From assembly GCA_038065255.1 (NCBI GenBank), contig JBBTRI010000003.1, forward strand, positions 7,048-60,670: a stretch of DNA of 53,623 bases, written 5' to 3'. The stretch is from Patescibacteria group bacterium. GTDB taxonomy: Bacteria > Patescibacteriota > Patescibacteriia > JACQRZ01. Positions 40,085 through 47,336 of this stretch are shown here, in pieces. Position numbers and translations under genes: made by a program. The first letter of the stretch is position 1. Each line of letters begins with the position of its first letter. The notes under the pieces are model-generated. The model was not told the origin of the DNA and did no database searches. It was given only the letters and a program-made list of their open reading frames with translations.

Positions 40085-40942
40085 TTACTCATGTTCACTG
40101 ATAATCCTTCCGCGCAATGACCGCAGTTCTTTGAGGGCGACCGTCGCCTGTTCTTTGTTTGGCGGTATGCCATGCCAGCGGTAATCCTTTTCCATAAAAT
40201 CAACACCGCGTCCGGGAATGGTATGCGCGATGATGACTGTCGGTTTTTCTGTAATGCGCTTTGCTTGTTCACATGCATCAACTATTTCTCGAATATTATT
40301 GCCATCAATTTCAAGTACATGCCAATTGAATGCTTTGTATTTGTCTGCCAGTGGTTCAAGCGGCATAATATCTTCTGTTACGCCATCTATTTGAATGTTA
40401 TTTCTGTCGACAATAGCAGTGAAATTGGATAATTTGTTTTTGCCGGCAAACAACACTGCTTCCCATGTTTGGCCTTCATCATGTTCCCCGTCGGAAAATA
40501 TCCCGTACACTCTATACGCCTTTTTGTCCATGCGTGCTGCAAGTGCCATGCCAACAGCAAGTGACGTCCCCTGTCCCAGGGGGCCACTGGTGCTTTCGAC
40601 ACCGGGAAGTTTGGTGAGTTCAGGATGTCCTTGGAGGGGAGAACCAAGTTTACGCAGTGTTTGTAGTGTTTTGATGGAAAAATAGCCAGCACGCGCCATT
40701 GCAGCATAACGTACGGGACAAATGTGTCCGCATGAAAGCACAAGTCGATCGCGCTTGGGCCAATCAGGTTGTTTTGGTCTATGATGAAGGATATGAAAAT
40801 AGAGCGCAGTGAATACGTCCGCCATCCCTAAAGGTCCTGCAGAGTGTCCCGATCCTGCTTCAAGAAGCATTAAAATAATATCCTGCCGGATCGTATTCGC
40901 AATCTTCTCAAGGCGTTTTACTTTTGAATCGTGGATGAGCAC
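40085..40942 (-). CDS. Transketolase, N-terminal subunit
   Basis: 285 aa from a GTG start at 40942, one base after the stop of the glycosyltransferase gene; the nearby ATG (40944) is out of frame. It is the thiamine-diphosphate-binding half: EAGSGHSAGPLGMADVFTAL, RDRLVLSCGHICPVRYA, TSGPLGQGTSLAVGMALA, and the ThDP/metal motif SDGEHDEGQTWEAVLFAGKN...NFTAIVDRNNIQ (usually GDGE; here Ser first). HTIPGRGVDFMEKDYRWHG is the usual late motif. The split into two ORFs is common in archaea and CPR bacteria. Confidence 0.92.
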   Translation of the reverse strand: MLIHDSKVKRLEKIANTIRQDIILMLLEAGSGHSAGPLGMADVFTALYFHILHHRPKQPDWPKRDRLVLSCGHICPVRYAAMARAGYFSIKTLQTLRKLGSPLQGHPELTKLPGVESTSGPLGQGTSLAVGMALAARMDKKAYRVYGIFSDGEHDEGQTWEAVLFAGKNKLSNFTAIVDRNNIQIDGVTEDIMPLEPLADKYKAFNWHVLEIDGNNIREIVDACEQAKRITEKPTVIIAHTIPGRGVDFMEKDYRWHGIPPNKEQATVALKELRSLRGRIISEHE

Positions 40943-40943
40943 A

Positions 40944-41651
40944 TCAACTCAACATGACTTTGAAATAGTTTTTCGCGTATTCCCAATTTGTTTTGACAAG
41001 CCCTTCGCGTTCAAAACGCCGTGCGGATGTGGTGACATAGAGCGTTGGATCAAAGTTTACCAGACCAAGCGTTCCCAGATTTTTTGCAATACTTGCATCA
41101 TCGCCAAAAAACGTAAATGACGTATCGATACCATTTATTTTATTAAATGTCTCACGGAATGCCGCAAAGTTGCCGCCGATAATCACCCCGCCTTTTTTAA
41201 ATACTTTGCCCATGAGGGAATTAAGCGTTGGAAGCACCAGCCACGTATAGATTTGTTCATAGATATAGAGCGGCTCAGTGATATCCTCGGCAAATTTGTA
41301 CGTGCCGGCGAGTGCTACGAATGAATCACGGTTCTGATGTAGTTTTTCGTAGATTTTTTCGAGCCACCATTGGGGAGGAATGCAATCCGCATCAAGAAAT
41401 GCAATCACATCTCCACTTGCATGCTCGAGCCCTGTTTGACGTGCGCGGTTTGTTCCTTTTGTTGGTTCAGCTACGACAATGTCAGCCCCTCCCATGCGGG
41501 CAAATTCTTCCGTTCGATCAGTACTCACATTATTGACTACGATAATTTCTACGAATTCGCGAGGAAATGTTTGTTGTTGAAGCGCGGAAAGCGTTTTTTG
41601 AATGTACCGTTCTTCATTGAATGCAGGGATAATAACTGAAATTTTTTTCAT
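40944..41651 (-). CDS. Glycosyltransferase family 2
   Basis: 235 aa. GT-A fold enzyme transferring a sugar from a nucleotide-sugar. It opens with KISVIIPAFNEERYIQKTLS, the standard family start, then VNNVSTDRTEEFA and the metal-binding DxD region AFLDADCIPPQWW. IIGGNFAAFRETFNKINGID with GDDASIAKNL forms the acceptor-side part. No TM helix is evident except a weakly hydrophobic stretch (YTWLVLPTLNSLMGK). Its start overlaps the end of the rpe gene by 4 bp. Substrate unknown. Confidence 0.9.
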   Translation of the reverse strand: MKKISVIIPAFNEERYIQKTLSALQQQTFPREFVEIIVVNNVSTDRTEEFARMGGADIVVAEPTKGTNRARQTGLEHASGDVIAFLDADCIPPQWWLEKIYEKLHQNRDSFVALAGTYKFAEDITEPLYIYEQIYTWLVLPTLNSLMGKVFKKGGVIIGGNFAAFRETFNKINGIDTSFTFFGDDASIAKNLGTLGLVNFDPTLYVTTSARRFEREGLVKTNWEYAKNYFKVMLS

Positions 41652-42286
41652 AGTTTTTCAAATGGAGAGAGTGCCGTATGCCCCGATGCAAGTTGGTTTG
41701 CTCCTGCCTTCAAGAGAAGGGAGGCACTTTGGGAGGTGACGCCGCCGTCTATAATAAGAGGGATCTTTGGAGCTAGCTTTCTTACGTGTTTAATCTTGCC
41801 TAAGATGCTTTTGCGGAATGGTTGACCGCCATAGCCGGGATGTTCTCCCATGAGAAGTATAGCATCAAGAAGGGGTATAAGCAATGGTAGTATATCGGGT
41901 GGTGTTTCCGGATTCAGTGCAATCCCCGCTTTGATGCGAAGTCTTTTTAACTCCATCAGAACCGGTAGTGGATTTGATACGGCTTCATAGTGAAAAAAGA
42001 TTCTATCCGCGCCAGCGTTTTTCCATTTTTTGAACGATCGTTGGGGATGTGCAATCATCAGATGTGCATCAAAGCCTTTCAGATTCATTTTTTTAATTTC
42101 AGACAGAGAACACCATGCCTCATAGGGAATAAATTTTCCATCAAGAACATCAAGCTGAAACCTGTTTGCCGGGTAGTATTTTTGAATTAAAAAAAGCTTA
42201 TGTAAAAATTCTTTTTTTGAATGCGCCAAAATTGCAGGAATGATTTTTTTTCGTATGTGTGGAGGGAATGGATGGCGAACAAGCAT
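41648..42286 (-). CDS. rpe: Ribulose-phosphate 3-epimerase
   Basis: 212 aa. Interconverts ribulose-5-P and xylulose-5-P, the xylulose-5-P being a transketolase substrate, which fits the operon. The TIM-barrel motifs are IIPAILAHSKKEF (start), FQLDVLDGKFIPYE (catalytic Asp), GFDAHLMIAHPQ (His), GEHPGYGGQPFRKS (phosphate/substrate loop; usually VNPGFGGQ) and IIDGGVTSQSA (second catalytic Asp). The N-terminal ten residues are longer than usual. The gene heads the minus-strand run rpe-GT2-tktN-tktC, and its promoter suggests a nearly leaderless transcript. Confidence 0.92.
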   Translation of the reverse strand: MLVRHPFPPHIRKKIIPAILAHSKKEFLHKLFLIQKYYPANRFQLDVLDGKFIPYEAWCSLSEIKKMNLKGFDAHLMIAHPQRSFKKWKNAGADRIFFHYEAVSNPLPVLMELKRLRIKAGIALNPETPPDILPLLIPLLDAILLMGEHPGYGGQPFRKSILGKIKHVRKLAPKIPLIIDGGVTSQSASLLLKAGANQLASGHTALSPFEKL

Positions 42287-42296
42287 AGTGTATCTC

Positions 42297-42302
42297 AGTA
42301 TA
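42297..42302 (-). promoter_or_regulatory. -10 element of the rpe operon
   Basis: Minus strand TATACT at 42297-42302; predicted start near 42290, four bases before the ATG. The -35 is T-rich and weak. Divergent from 42310-42338. Confidence 0.45.
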
Positions 42303-42309
42303 CCCTGAT

Positions 42310-42338
42310 TTGCAGAAGATAAAAAATTATGCTATAAT
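42310..42338 (+). promoter_or_regulatory. Promoter of the 240-aa gene
   Basis: -35 TTGCAG (42310-42315), 17-bp spacer, extended -10 TGC-TATAAT (42330-42338) within the shared 12-mer TGCTATAATTAT. Confidence 0.75.
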
Positions 42339-42367
42339 TATTCAATAATCAAAGTAACTAATACTCT

Positions 42368-43090
42368 ATGCCGAAACCTTCTATTGAACTCAAAGAGCCC
42401 GCAGAGCTTCTTACTATTGAGGAAACATGCAGACCCGAGCTTGATAGGATGGGTGTTGCTGAAGTGAAGACACTTCGTTCATTGAAGGACCCTATACAGC
42501 GCATTGCTAAGGGCATTGAACAAGACCACGAAAGCGTTGAGGATGCTCTTGACCGGGCGGCAGGGGCTAAGGGTGGCCCAAAGCGGCGTGCGGCGCGCAT
42601 GGAGCGGGCAATACAAGAGATTGCTAATATTTATAACTCAGATGAATCATTAAGGCTTTTCAGCGATACTATTCGGGAGGTAGAAGCGAAATTGCGTCAG
42701 GTTGCGCAACTCCGAATGGAACGGATGCAGAAATTGCAACAATGGATTTCTGAATTATCCGGAAAACAAGAAAAGCTTGGCGTTCAACTTGGTACAACTC
42801 GCCAAGAAGCGAGAAGGGGTGATGTTGCGGCTACATTTGAACTCAAGGCAATTGAACAGGAGCTTGCCGGACTTGGAGAAAGCGTTTTGAACCAAATATA
42901 CCCTGAATTGCAGGCAGAGAGATCAAGCGAGGTTATTTCACAAGAAGAGCTTAAAACTCTAGAGACTCGCGTTGAGGGTATTTTAGCGAGGATTCACTCT
43001 CTTCTTGCGCCTCCGGTTGCTCCAAAGCGTGTTACTGGGCCGCTAGGTAAGAAACAGGAACGTTGGGCGGAAGGAGCGTACCGGCAATAA
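42368..43090 (+). CDS. Hypothetical coiled-coil protein
   Basis: 240 aa, not recognised. It is soluble, strongly charged and helical. An Arg/Ala-rich stretch (DRAAGAKGGPKRRAARMERA) leads to two long helices (LFSDTIREVEAKLRQVAQLR; MERMQKLQQWISELSGKQEK) and a C-terminal helix (EELKTLETRVEGILARIHSL), then a Pro-rich end. No signal peptide or TM. It has its own strong promoter and is bounded by a terminator for the convergent gene, so it is probably a real stand-alone gene. Confidence 0.6.
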   Translation: MPKPSIELKEPAELLTIEETCRPELDRMGVAEVKTLRSLKDPIQRIAKGIEQDHESVEDALDRAAGAKGGPKRRAARMERAIQEIANIYNSDESLRLFSDTIREVEAKLRQVAQLRMERMQKLQQWISELSGKQEKLGVQLGTTRQEARRGDVAATFELKAIEQELAGLGESVLNQIYPELQAERSSEVISQEELKTLETRVEGILARIHSLLAPPVAPKRVTGPLGKKQERWAEGAYRQ

Positions 43091-43095
43091 AAAAA

Positions 43096-43111
43096 GACCT
43101 CATGCGAGGTC
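43096..43111 (-). terminator. Terminator of the 148-aa minus-strand gene
   Basis: GACCTC-ATGC-GAGGTC (43096-43111), followed on the minus strand by seven T. The stem overlaps the TGA stop at 43110-43112. Confidence 0.75.
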
Positions 43112-43556
43112 ATGCGAGCTTAATGATTGCTTCTTCCAATAGCTCAAAAAAAGCAAGAAGCTCACGATCGGTCGAATTGCAATGCGATCCGATGATTTTG
43201 AGGTAGCGCATCGAAACAATTTGGAGATGTCCCAGTAGGCCCTCTAGTGTAGGAGAGTTCGCTCGACATGTTTGCGGCACGATGGCAACATTGAAGTACT
43301 TACGCCGCAATTCTATGGTATCTTTCCACTCAAAAAAGAGTGATGCAAAATCCACGCCCAAGCGTTCGCGATGAAAAACAAAGTGAACGAGATCGGTTGC
43401 GTCGCTAGGCGTAAGTAATGATGTTAGTGCCACACCTGAATGCTCTTCAGGTAATTCAATGAATTGAATGTGGATTGTATCGCCGTCTACTTCAAGGCGG
43501 AGCTTGCAAAACGATAATGTACAAATATGCGTTGTGAAGGTACTCATGTCTGGCAT
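43110..43556 (-). CDS. Hypothetical protein
   Basis: 148 aa from the ATG at 43556 (MPDMSTFTTHICTLSFCKLR); a second ATG three codons later is equally possible, and longer in-frame starts lie upstream of the predicted transcript start (~43560). Not recognised. It appears as a small beta-rich N-terminal half (VDGDTIHIQFIELPEEHSGV) and a helical C-terminal half (MRYLKIIGSHCNSTDRELLA). No membrane segment or known motif. It is divergent from the 146-aa gene and convergent with the 240-aa gene. Confidence 0.5.
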   Translation of the reverse strand: MPDMSTFTTHICTLSFCKLRLEVDGDTIHIQFIELPEEHSGVALTSLLTPSDATDLVHFVFHRERLGVDFASLFFEWKDTIELRRKYFNVAIVPQTCRANSPTLEGLLGHLQIVSMRYLKIIGSHCNSTDRELLAFFELLEEAIIKLA

Positions 43557-43566
43557 TACGTATAGA

Positions 43567-43595
43567 AACCTAGCAGAAAAGAGGGTTTTTGTCAA
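43567..43595 (-). promoter_or_regulatory. Candidate promoter of the 148-aa gene
   Basis: Minus strand: -35 TTGACA (43590-43595), 17-bp spacer, -10 TAGGTT (43567-43572, weak). Predicted start ~43560, four bases before the ATG. Confidence 0.45.
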
Positions 43596-43621
43596 TGAGG
43601 TTGATTTCGTCATCTTACCAC

Positions 43622-43650
43622 TTGACAAAACCATTCTTTTGTGCTATACT
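43622..43650 (+). promoter_or_regulatory. Promoter of the 146-aa gene
   Basis: -35 TTGACA (43622-43627), 17-bp spacer, extended -10 TGC-TATACT (43642-43650). Near-consensus. Back to back with the promoter at 43567-43595. Confidence 0.75.
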
Positions 43651-43724
43651 TGCAAGCAATAAGCGTAGTATAACCATATGCTTATACATGGGAATAGGAG
43701 GCCTTATCCTTCAATGATATTGTT

Positions 43725-44165
43725 ATGGAACAAGCATTTGAACTCACATTTGATCCGGGGAAACGGGCTGAAAAGCGCGTATTTGCACATGTCGTTGAGA
43801 CCCCTGAGTTTGTCAGGTCTCAAGAAAACATTCAGGCAACAGAGCGTTCAGAACGCACAGATAAGATCGAACAGGCACGCGAGTCACTACGATCTCGCAG
43901 CGCAGAAGCAGTTGAACAAGCTTCCGAAACTGGCGTCGCATCTGAAGCCGCAACCATTACTGACCGCATCAAAGAGTTGAAAGTATCGCTTGGCGGCCCG
44001 GTAAGCTATGCATATCTTGCCAGCGCACGCGCAGGTTTTCTGGCATTACTGCCATGGACTAAGACGCATGCCCATACCAAGCTCTATGTAGCGGAACACC
44101 TCATATCTGAGGGTGATCTTTCACAAGCTGAGCAACTCTTAACAAACCTTGAACAGTCTCGTTAA
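43725..44165 (+). CDS. Hypothetical protein
   Basis: 146 aa from the ATG at 43725. Not recognised. An acidic/basic helical N-terminal half (ERTDKIEQARESLRSRSAEA) precedes VSLGGPVSYAYLASARAGFL and a C-terminal TPR-like pair of helices (KLYVAEHLISEGDLSQAEQL). The strong promoter at 43622 supports expression. A good AGGAGG (43696-43701) sits 23 nt upstream of this ATG, too far for a normal ribosome site; the ATG nearest to it (43714) opens an unconvincing frame. It is followed by the 44.2-44.6 kb gap. Confidence 0.5.
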   Translation: MEQAFELTFDPGKRAEKRVFAHVVETPEFVRSQENIQATERSERTDKIEQARESLRSRSAEAVEQASETGVASEAATITDRIKELKVSLGGPVSYAYLASARAGFLALLPWTKTHAHTKLYVAEHLISEGDLSQAEQLLTNLEQSR

Positions 44166-44613
44166 TCTTCGCCACAGTCAAAACGGCGAGGAATATGTAG
44201 AGGAGGGAGATGAATCGCATCTCTTCGCGCCATAGAGGCTACGGCCTTATAAGGAGCGAGGAACCAACACGATTCGCATCGGACTCGAAAGCGATGCAAA
44301 AAGCATAACGCATATTCTGTATCGCGCTATTCGAACCCCTCTACAGATTTCTCGTCGTTTTATTGTTACATTGAAGCAGAAACTTGAACGTGATAGTATT
44401 GTTAGGTTGCAGCTTTTGCATGCAGCTGCGGCAGTCTTCTCTTTCCACAAGAAAGAATCTAAATCAAAGAGTAGGACGGTATTACTGATACTGCCTCCGG
44501 GTAGTATCACAAATCTCTCTCCTCAGTACCATACCGCTCTTTGTATCAGTTTAGAGATCTGTTGTGCTAGCAATAGCGCAACGAACCGAGGACTGCCACA
44601 ATTGAATGCAAAT
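44166..44613. other. Gene-free stretch with strong RNA-type stems
   Basis: No credible gene. Just after the 146-aa stop is CTTCGCC...GGCGAGG (from 44167), possibly a terminator. At 44477-44536 a nested structure stands out: CGGTAT-TAC (44477-44485) pairs with GTA-CC-ATACCG (44526-44536), enclosing a 10-bp stem (44486-44495 with 44500-44509) capped by a TCCG loop closed by C-G, the UNCG tetraloop class. A 6-bp stem GAGATG/CATCTC lies near 44208. I looked for signatures of RNase P RNA, tmRNA and SRP RNA on both strands and saw none. One plus frame is open from about 44238 to 44937 but its second half is antisense to rpiB and its composition is unconvincing. Confidence 0.5.
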
Positions 44614-44650
44614 AAACGCCTCTCTTGGTGGAATGCCAAGGGAGGCGTTT
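44614..44650. terminator. Strong hairpin after rpiB
   Basis: AAACGCCTC-T-CTTGG (44614-44628) with CCAAG-G-GAGGCGTTT (44636-44650), 15 pairs including one T-G. On the minus strand TTTATTT overlaps and follows, so it terminates the rpiB operon; it could also act on the plus strand. Confidence 0.75.
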
Positions 44651-44669
44651 GTTGTCAAGGATTCTACTT

Positions 44670-45125
44670 TTATCGCGCTGGAAAGGTATCAATGAGGCGG
44701 ATACGGCGCTTGTGGCGGGAGAGTTTTGAAAAAGGAGTCTTCAGCCAGCAAAGTATTATAGTGAGTAATTGTGTAGAAGTGAAAAACCGCGCTCCCAAGC
44801 AAAGGATATTCGCATCATCGTCGTTGCGCGATGCGGCTGCGCTTTGCGGATTCCACGCTACTGCCGCACGGATGCCTTTTATTCTATTTGCTGCAATGCA
44901 GACTCCCTGTCCGCTTCCACAGAGAAGGATGCCTTGAGCGCCTTTGCTTTTTTTCATTGCCAATGCAACTTTTTTTGCAATAATCGGATAATCATCCGAG
45001 TCGTTTTTTTCTTTTGCGCCCATGTCAACTACGCTGTAATGCAGCTTTTCCAAAGCGGCTTTAAGCTTTTCTTTTTTTTCAAATCCCGCATGGTCCGCAC
45101 CGATGTAAATCAACATTTTTTTCAT
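44670..45125 (-). CDS. rpiB: Ribose 5-phosphate isomerase B
   Basis: 151 aa, usual length. Interconverts ribose-5-P and ribulose-5-P, joining the rpe/transketolase genes 3 kb away in the non-oxidative pentose phosphate pathway. Motifs: MLIYIGADHAGFEKKEKLK (phosphate/substrate start), DDYPIIAKKVA, LLCGSGQGVCIAANRIKGIR (active-site Cys region) and RNDDDANILCLGARFFTS. The C-terminus (SRHKRRIRLIDTF) is the usual R-H-x-R-R-I end. Last gene of a minus-strand run of three, 11 bp after the SLOG-like gene. Confidence 0.94.
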   Translation of the reverse strand: MKKMLIYIGADHAGFEKKEKLKAALEKLHYSVVDMGAKEKNDSDDYPIIAKKVALAMKKSKGAQGILLCGSGQGVCIAANRIKGIRAAVAWNPQSAAASRNDDDANILCLGARFFTSTQLLTIILCWLKTPFSKLSRHKRRIRLIDTFPAR

Positions 45126-45136
45126 ACTTATAGCTC

Positions 45137-45805
45137 CTACCCCTTCCTTTTCGTTATTCTTTTCGCTGCTTTATTCGCCAGGGCATAGTCTTCTTTTGAA
45201 ATGGGAACCACTTTGTCTTTGTCGATAAGCTCAATGAGGCGCTCGACAAGGGCGATCGGATCCGTATCGTAGACGATTTTCCCTGAACCGCGATGTCCTT
45301 GTTTGATGATTTCATGGATCATTTCCGATGTGCCTCCGCAGCCTTCGAGTACGCCAATCGGTTTCTGATCCTCGAATGCGATAGTGAATTCATTAAGCGT
45401 ACCGATGCGGCCGCAGATTTCAATCACAGCATCCGTGGTACGTACCAAAAGAAGATTGCGTCCCGAATACTCAAACCCGGTGTACATGATCAGATCGAAA
45501 TAATCTACGGGAAGTTTATATTTTTTCACATGCTCAAGTTCAGACCCGGCAGGTGAGATGCCAATGCTAATACCTCCCGCTTCTTTTGCGCCGATGGCTG
45601 CCCAGTAGGGTATGCCCGTTGTTGCGCCTGTGACAAGTACACCGTTGCGTTTCACAATTTCAGTGCCGATGACTTTAGCATATTCAAGGGCTTTTTCTCC
45701 GCAATAGGTCGTATCCGCCGAACCGGATACGCAAATTTTGTATTTTAAATACGTTTGTGCAAGCGGTTTGATGATATCTTCACTTGATAGTTGTTGATCG
45801 GGCAT
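45137..45805 (-). CDS. SLOG/LOG-family Rossmann protein
   Basis: 222 aa. It resembles the TIGR00725/LOG-like family (YvdD/lysine-decarboxylase-like fold) that binds nucleotides; some LOG proteins release cytokinin bases from AMP derivatives. The first strand-loop is YKICVSGSADTTYCGEKALE, then VKRNGVLVTGATTGIPYWAA, and the PGGxGTxxE-type motif appears as GRIGTLNEFTIAFEDQKPIG, with the GT and E kept but PGG altered to CGR. Around 25 extra N-terminal residues. Sits between the beta-CASP nuclease and rpiB in one run. The catalytic role is uncertain. Confidence 0.8.
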   Translation of the reverse strand: MPDQQLSSEDIIKPLAQTYLKYKICVSGSADTTYCGEKALEYAKVIGTEIVKRNGVLVTGATTGIPYWAAIGAKEAGGISIGISPAGSELEHVKKYKLPVDYFDLIMYTGFEYSGRNLLLVRTTDAVIEICGRIGTLNEFTIAFEDQKPIGVLEGCGGTSEMIHEIIKQGHRGSGKIVYDTDPIALVERLIELIDKDKVVPISKEDYALANKAAKRITKRKG

Positions 45806-45831
45806 AGACGTGCATGATGAGCGTAATAAAA

Positions 45832-47202
45832 TTATTGTTCTTCGTTAAGAATAACTGTGTCACCAAGAAGAGGTGCGCTTGCCTGTATACCCAGTTCATC
45901 GCGAATCACACGGCGCAAGCTTTCCGAGGACGCAGGCTCTCCCATGGTAACAAAAATATTTTTGATCGGCTTGTGAAACCGGCGGACAAATTCTTTGAGT
46001 TGTGATTGATCGGCATGCGCTGAATACCCGGCAATATTACGAATCTGCGCGCGCACCCGCATGCGTTTACCCATAATAGAGACCTCTCGCTGTCCATCCA
46101 CAAGCTGCCGGCCTAAACTACTGACACGCGCGTATCCCACGAATACAATAGCAGAGTTTGGATCATCAAGGTACCGTTGGAAATGGTAGAGAATGCGGCT
46201 GCCGTCGCCATGAGGGTTGCCTGCCATGATGATTTTGGGCCCTGTAACGTTATTAATCGAGCGTGATTCTTCACGGGAAGCCGTAAGCTTCAAGCCGGGA
46301 AAATCAAATAAATTGTGGTTATGGGAAAGTTCTTGGCGCGCTGTTTCGTTGAAATACGACATGTATTTTTCATACACTTTCGTCGCATTAATCGCAAGCG
46401 GACTGTCGAGGAAAATGGGTATGCGCGGAATTCGGTTGTGTTCGACCAGTTCATCAAGTTCAGACAGGATTTCCTGGGTTCGTTCAAGGGCGAATGATGG
46501 TATGATAACGGTTCCACCTCGGCTATACACGTCTTCAATTGTTCGTTCGAGGATTTTTTTCCGTTCTTCATGCGGTTCGTGGATTCGGTCACCATACACA
46601 GATTCCATGACCATGTAGTCGGTATGCTCGATAGGATAAATGGTTTTCAAAAGTGGTGACGGGGAATTGCCAAGATCGCCGGTAAAAACGATTTTGGTGC
46701 CGTCGCAGTCCATTTCAATCATTGCTGAACCCAGAACATGCGCTGAATCACGCAGTGTGGCAGTGCACCCGTGTGCAAAGGAAAAAGGCGCATTGTATTC
46801 ATGCGGTGTAAAAAGCTTCAGCATTCCCTCGACATCTTCTTTCCCGTATAGCAGTTCGCCACGCTGGTATTCCAATTCATGCCCCATGACTTTATACGCG
46901 TCATGAGACATGACTTCCGCCAGGTCCCGAGTAGGCGGAGTCGATATGATCGTTCCTCTAAAACCTTCTTTGTACAGCTTTGGCAGTCTGCCGATATGGT
47001 CCGCATGCGCATGAGTGATAAAGACCGTATTAATTTTTGAAGGATCAAATGGAAAAGGCTTATGGTTTTCTTCTTCCGCGAACCTTCCTCCTTGAAAAAG
47101 GCCGCAGTCTACAAGAACGCTTGCCGATCCAAGCTCGAGAAGGTAGCATGCGCCGGTTACCCCTCCGGCGCCGCCACAAAATTGTAATCGTGGGGACAAC
47201 AT
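45832..47202 (-). CDS. Beta-CASP MBL-fold ribonuclease (CPSF/YSH1-like)
   Basis: 456 aa. Metallo-beta-lactamase plus beta-CASP domains, a zinc-dependent RNA nuclease type related to the eukaryotic CPSF73 and archaeal/bacterial counterparts. It opens LQFCGGAGGVTGACYLLELG; the metal motif is THAHADHIGRLP at ~62; DSAHVLGSAMIEM and FTGDLGNSPSPLLK give the third and fourth motifs; the beta-CASP part has VIIPSFALERTQEILSELDE and IIMAGNPHGDGSRI; motif C is AGYSAHADQSQL. No KH domain. It likely acts in RNA decay or processing. First gene of the run ending in rpiB. Confidence 0.93.
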   Translation of the reverse strand: MLSPRLQFCGGAGGVTGACYLLELGSASVLVDCGLFQGGRFAEEENHKPFPFDPSKINTVFITHAHADHIGRLPKLYKEGFRGTIISTPPTRDLAEVMSHDAYKVMGHELEYQRGELLYGKEDVEGMLKLFTPHEYNAPFSFAHGCTATLRDSAHVLGSAMIEMDCDGTKIVFTGDLGNSPSPLLKTIYPIEHTDYMVMESVYGDRIHEPHEERKKILERTIEDVYSRGGTVIIPSFALERTQEILSELDELVEHNRIPRIPIFLDSPLAINATKVYEKYMSYFNETARQELSHNHNLFDFPGLKLTASREESRSINNVTGPKIIMAGNPHGDGSRILYHFQRYLDDPNSAIVFVGYARVSSLGRQLVDGQREVSIMGKRMRVRAQIRNIAGYSAHADQSQLKEFVRRFHKPIKNIFVTMGEPASSESLRRVIRDELGIQASAPLLGDTVILNEEQ

Positions 47203-47211
47203 AGTACTTCA

Positions 47212-47240
47212 AGTGTATCCATCTTTTATTCAAAAGACAA
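47212..47240 (-). promoter_or_regulatory. Promoter of the beta-CASP/SLOG/rpiB operon
   Basis: Minus strand: -35 TTGTCT (47235-47240), 17-bp spacer, -10 TACACT (47212-47217). Predicted start ~47205, three bases before the ATG, so probably leaderless. Confidence 0.6.
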
Positions 47241-47258
47241 CTCGAATATCCGACAACC

Positions 47259-47287
47259 TTGTGAAAATAATAAAAATATGATAAAAT
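47259..47287 (+). promoter_or_regulatory. Promoter of the DUF5663-like gene
   Basis: -35 TTGTGA (47259-47264), 17-bp spacer, extended -10 TGA-TAAAAT (47279-47287). Leader about 43 nt. Confidence 0.6.
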
Positions 47288-47336
47288 TAGTATAGATTCG
47301 CAACACCAAGCGAACATTATTCATCTTGATATCATT

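Noticed and set aside
43678-43980. 100-aa plus frame overlapping the 146-aa gene, with AGGAGG upstream of an internal ATG
   Set aside because: Composition looks like a shadow frame and the 146-aa frame gives a more protein-like product; the AGGAGG is noted there as unexplained.
44247-44510. 87-aa minus-strand frame in the same gap
   Set aside because: Cys/Ser-rich composition without motifs and overlapping the strong stems at 44477-44536; no promoter seen.
44166-44669. RNase P RNA or tmRNA in the gap
   Set aside because: I could not find the GAGGAAAGTCC-type RNase P core or a tRNA-like T-arm plus tag frame on either strand; a covariance-model search would be decisive.
44371-44937. 188-aa plus-strand frame in the 44.2-44.6 kb gap
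   Set aside because: Half of it is antisense to rpiB, it crosses the terminator hairpin, and it shows no domain pattern; it is treated as open by chance.
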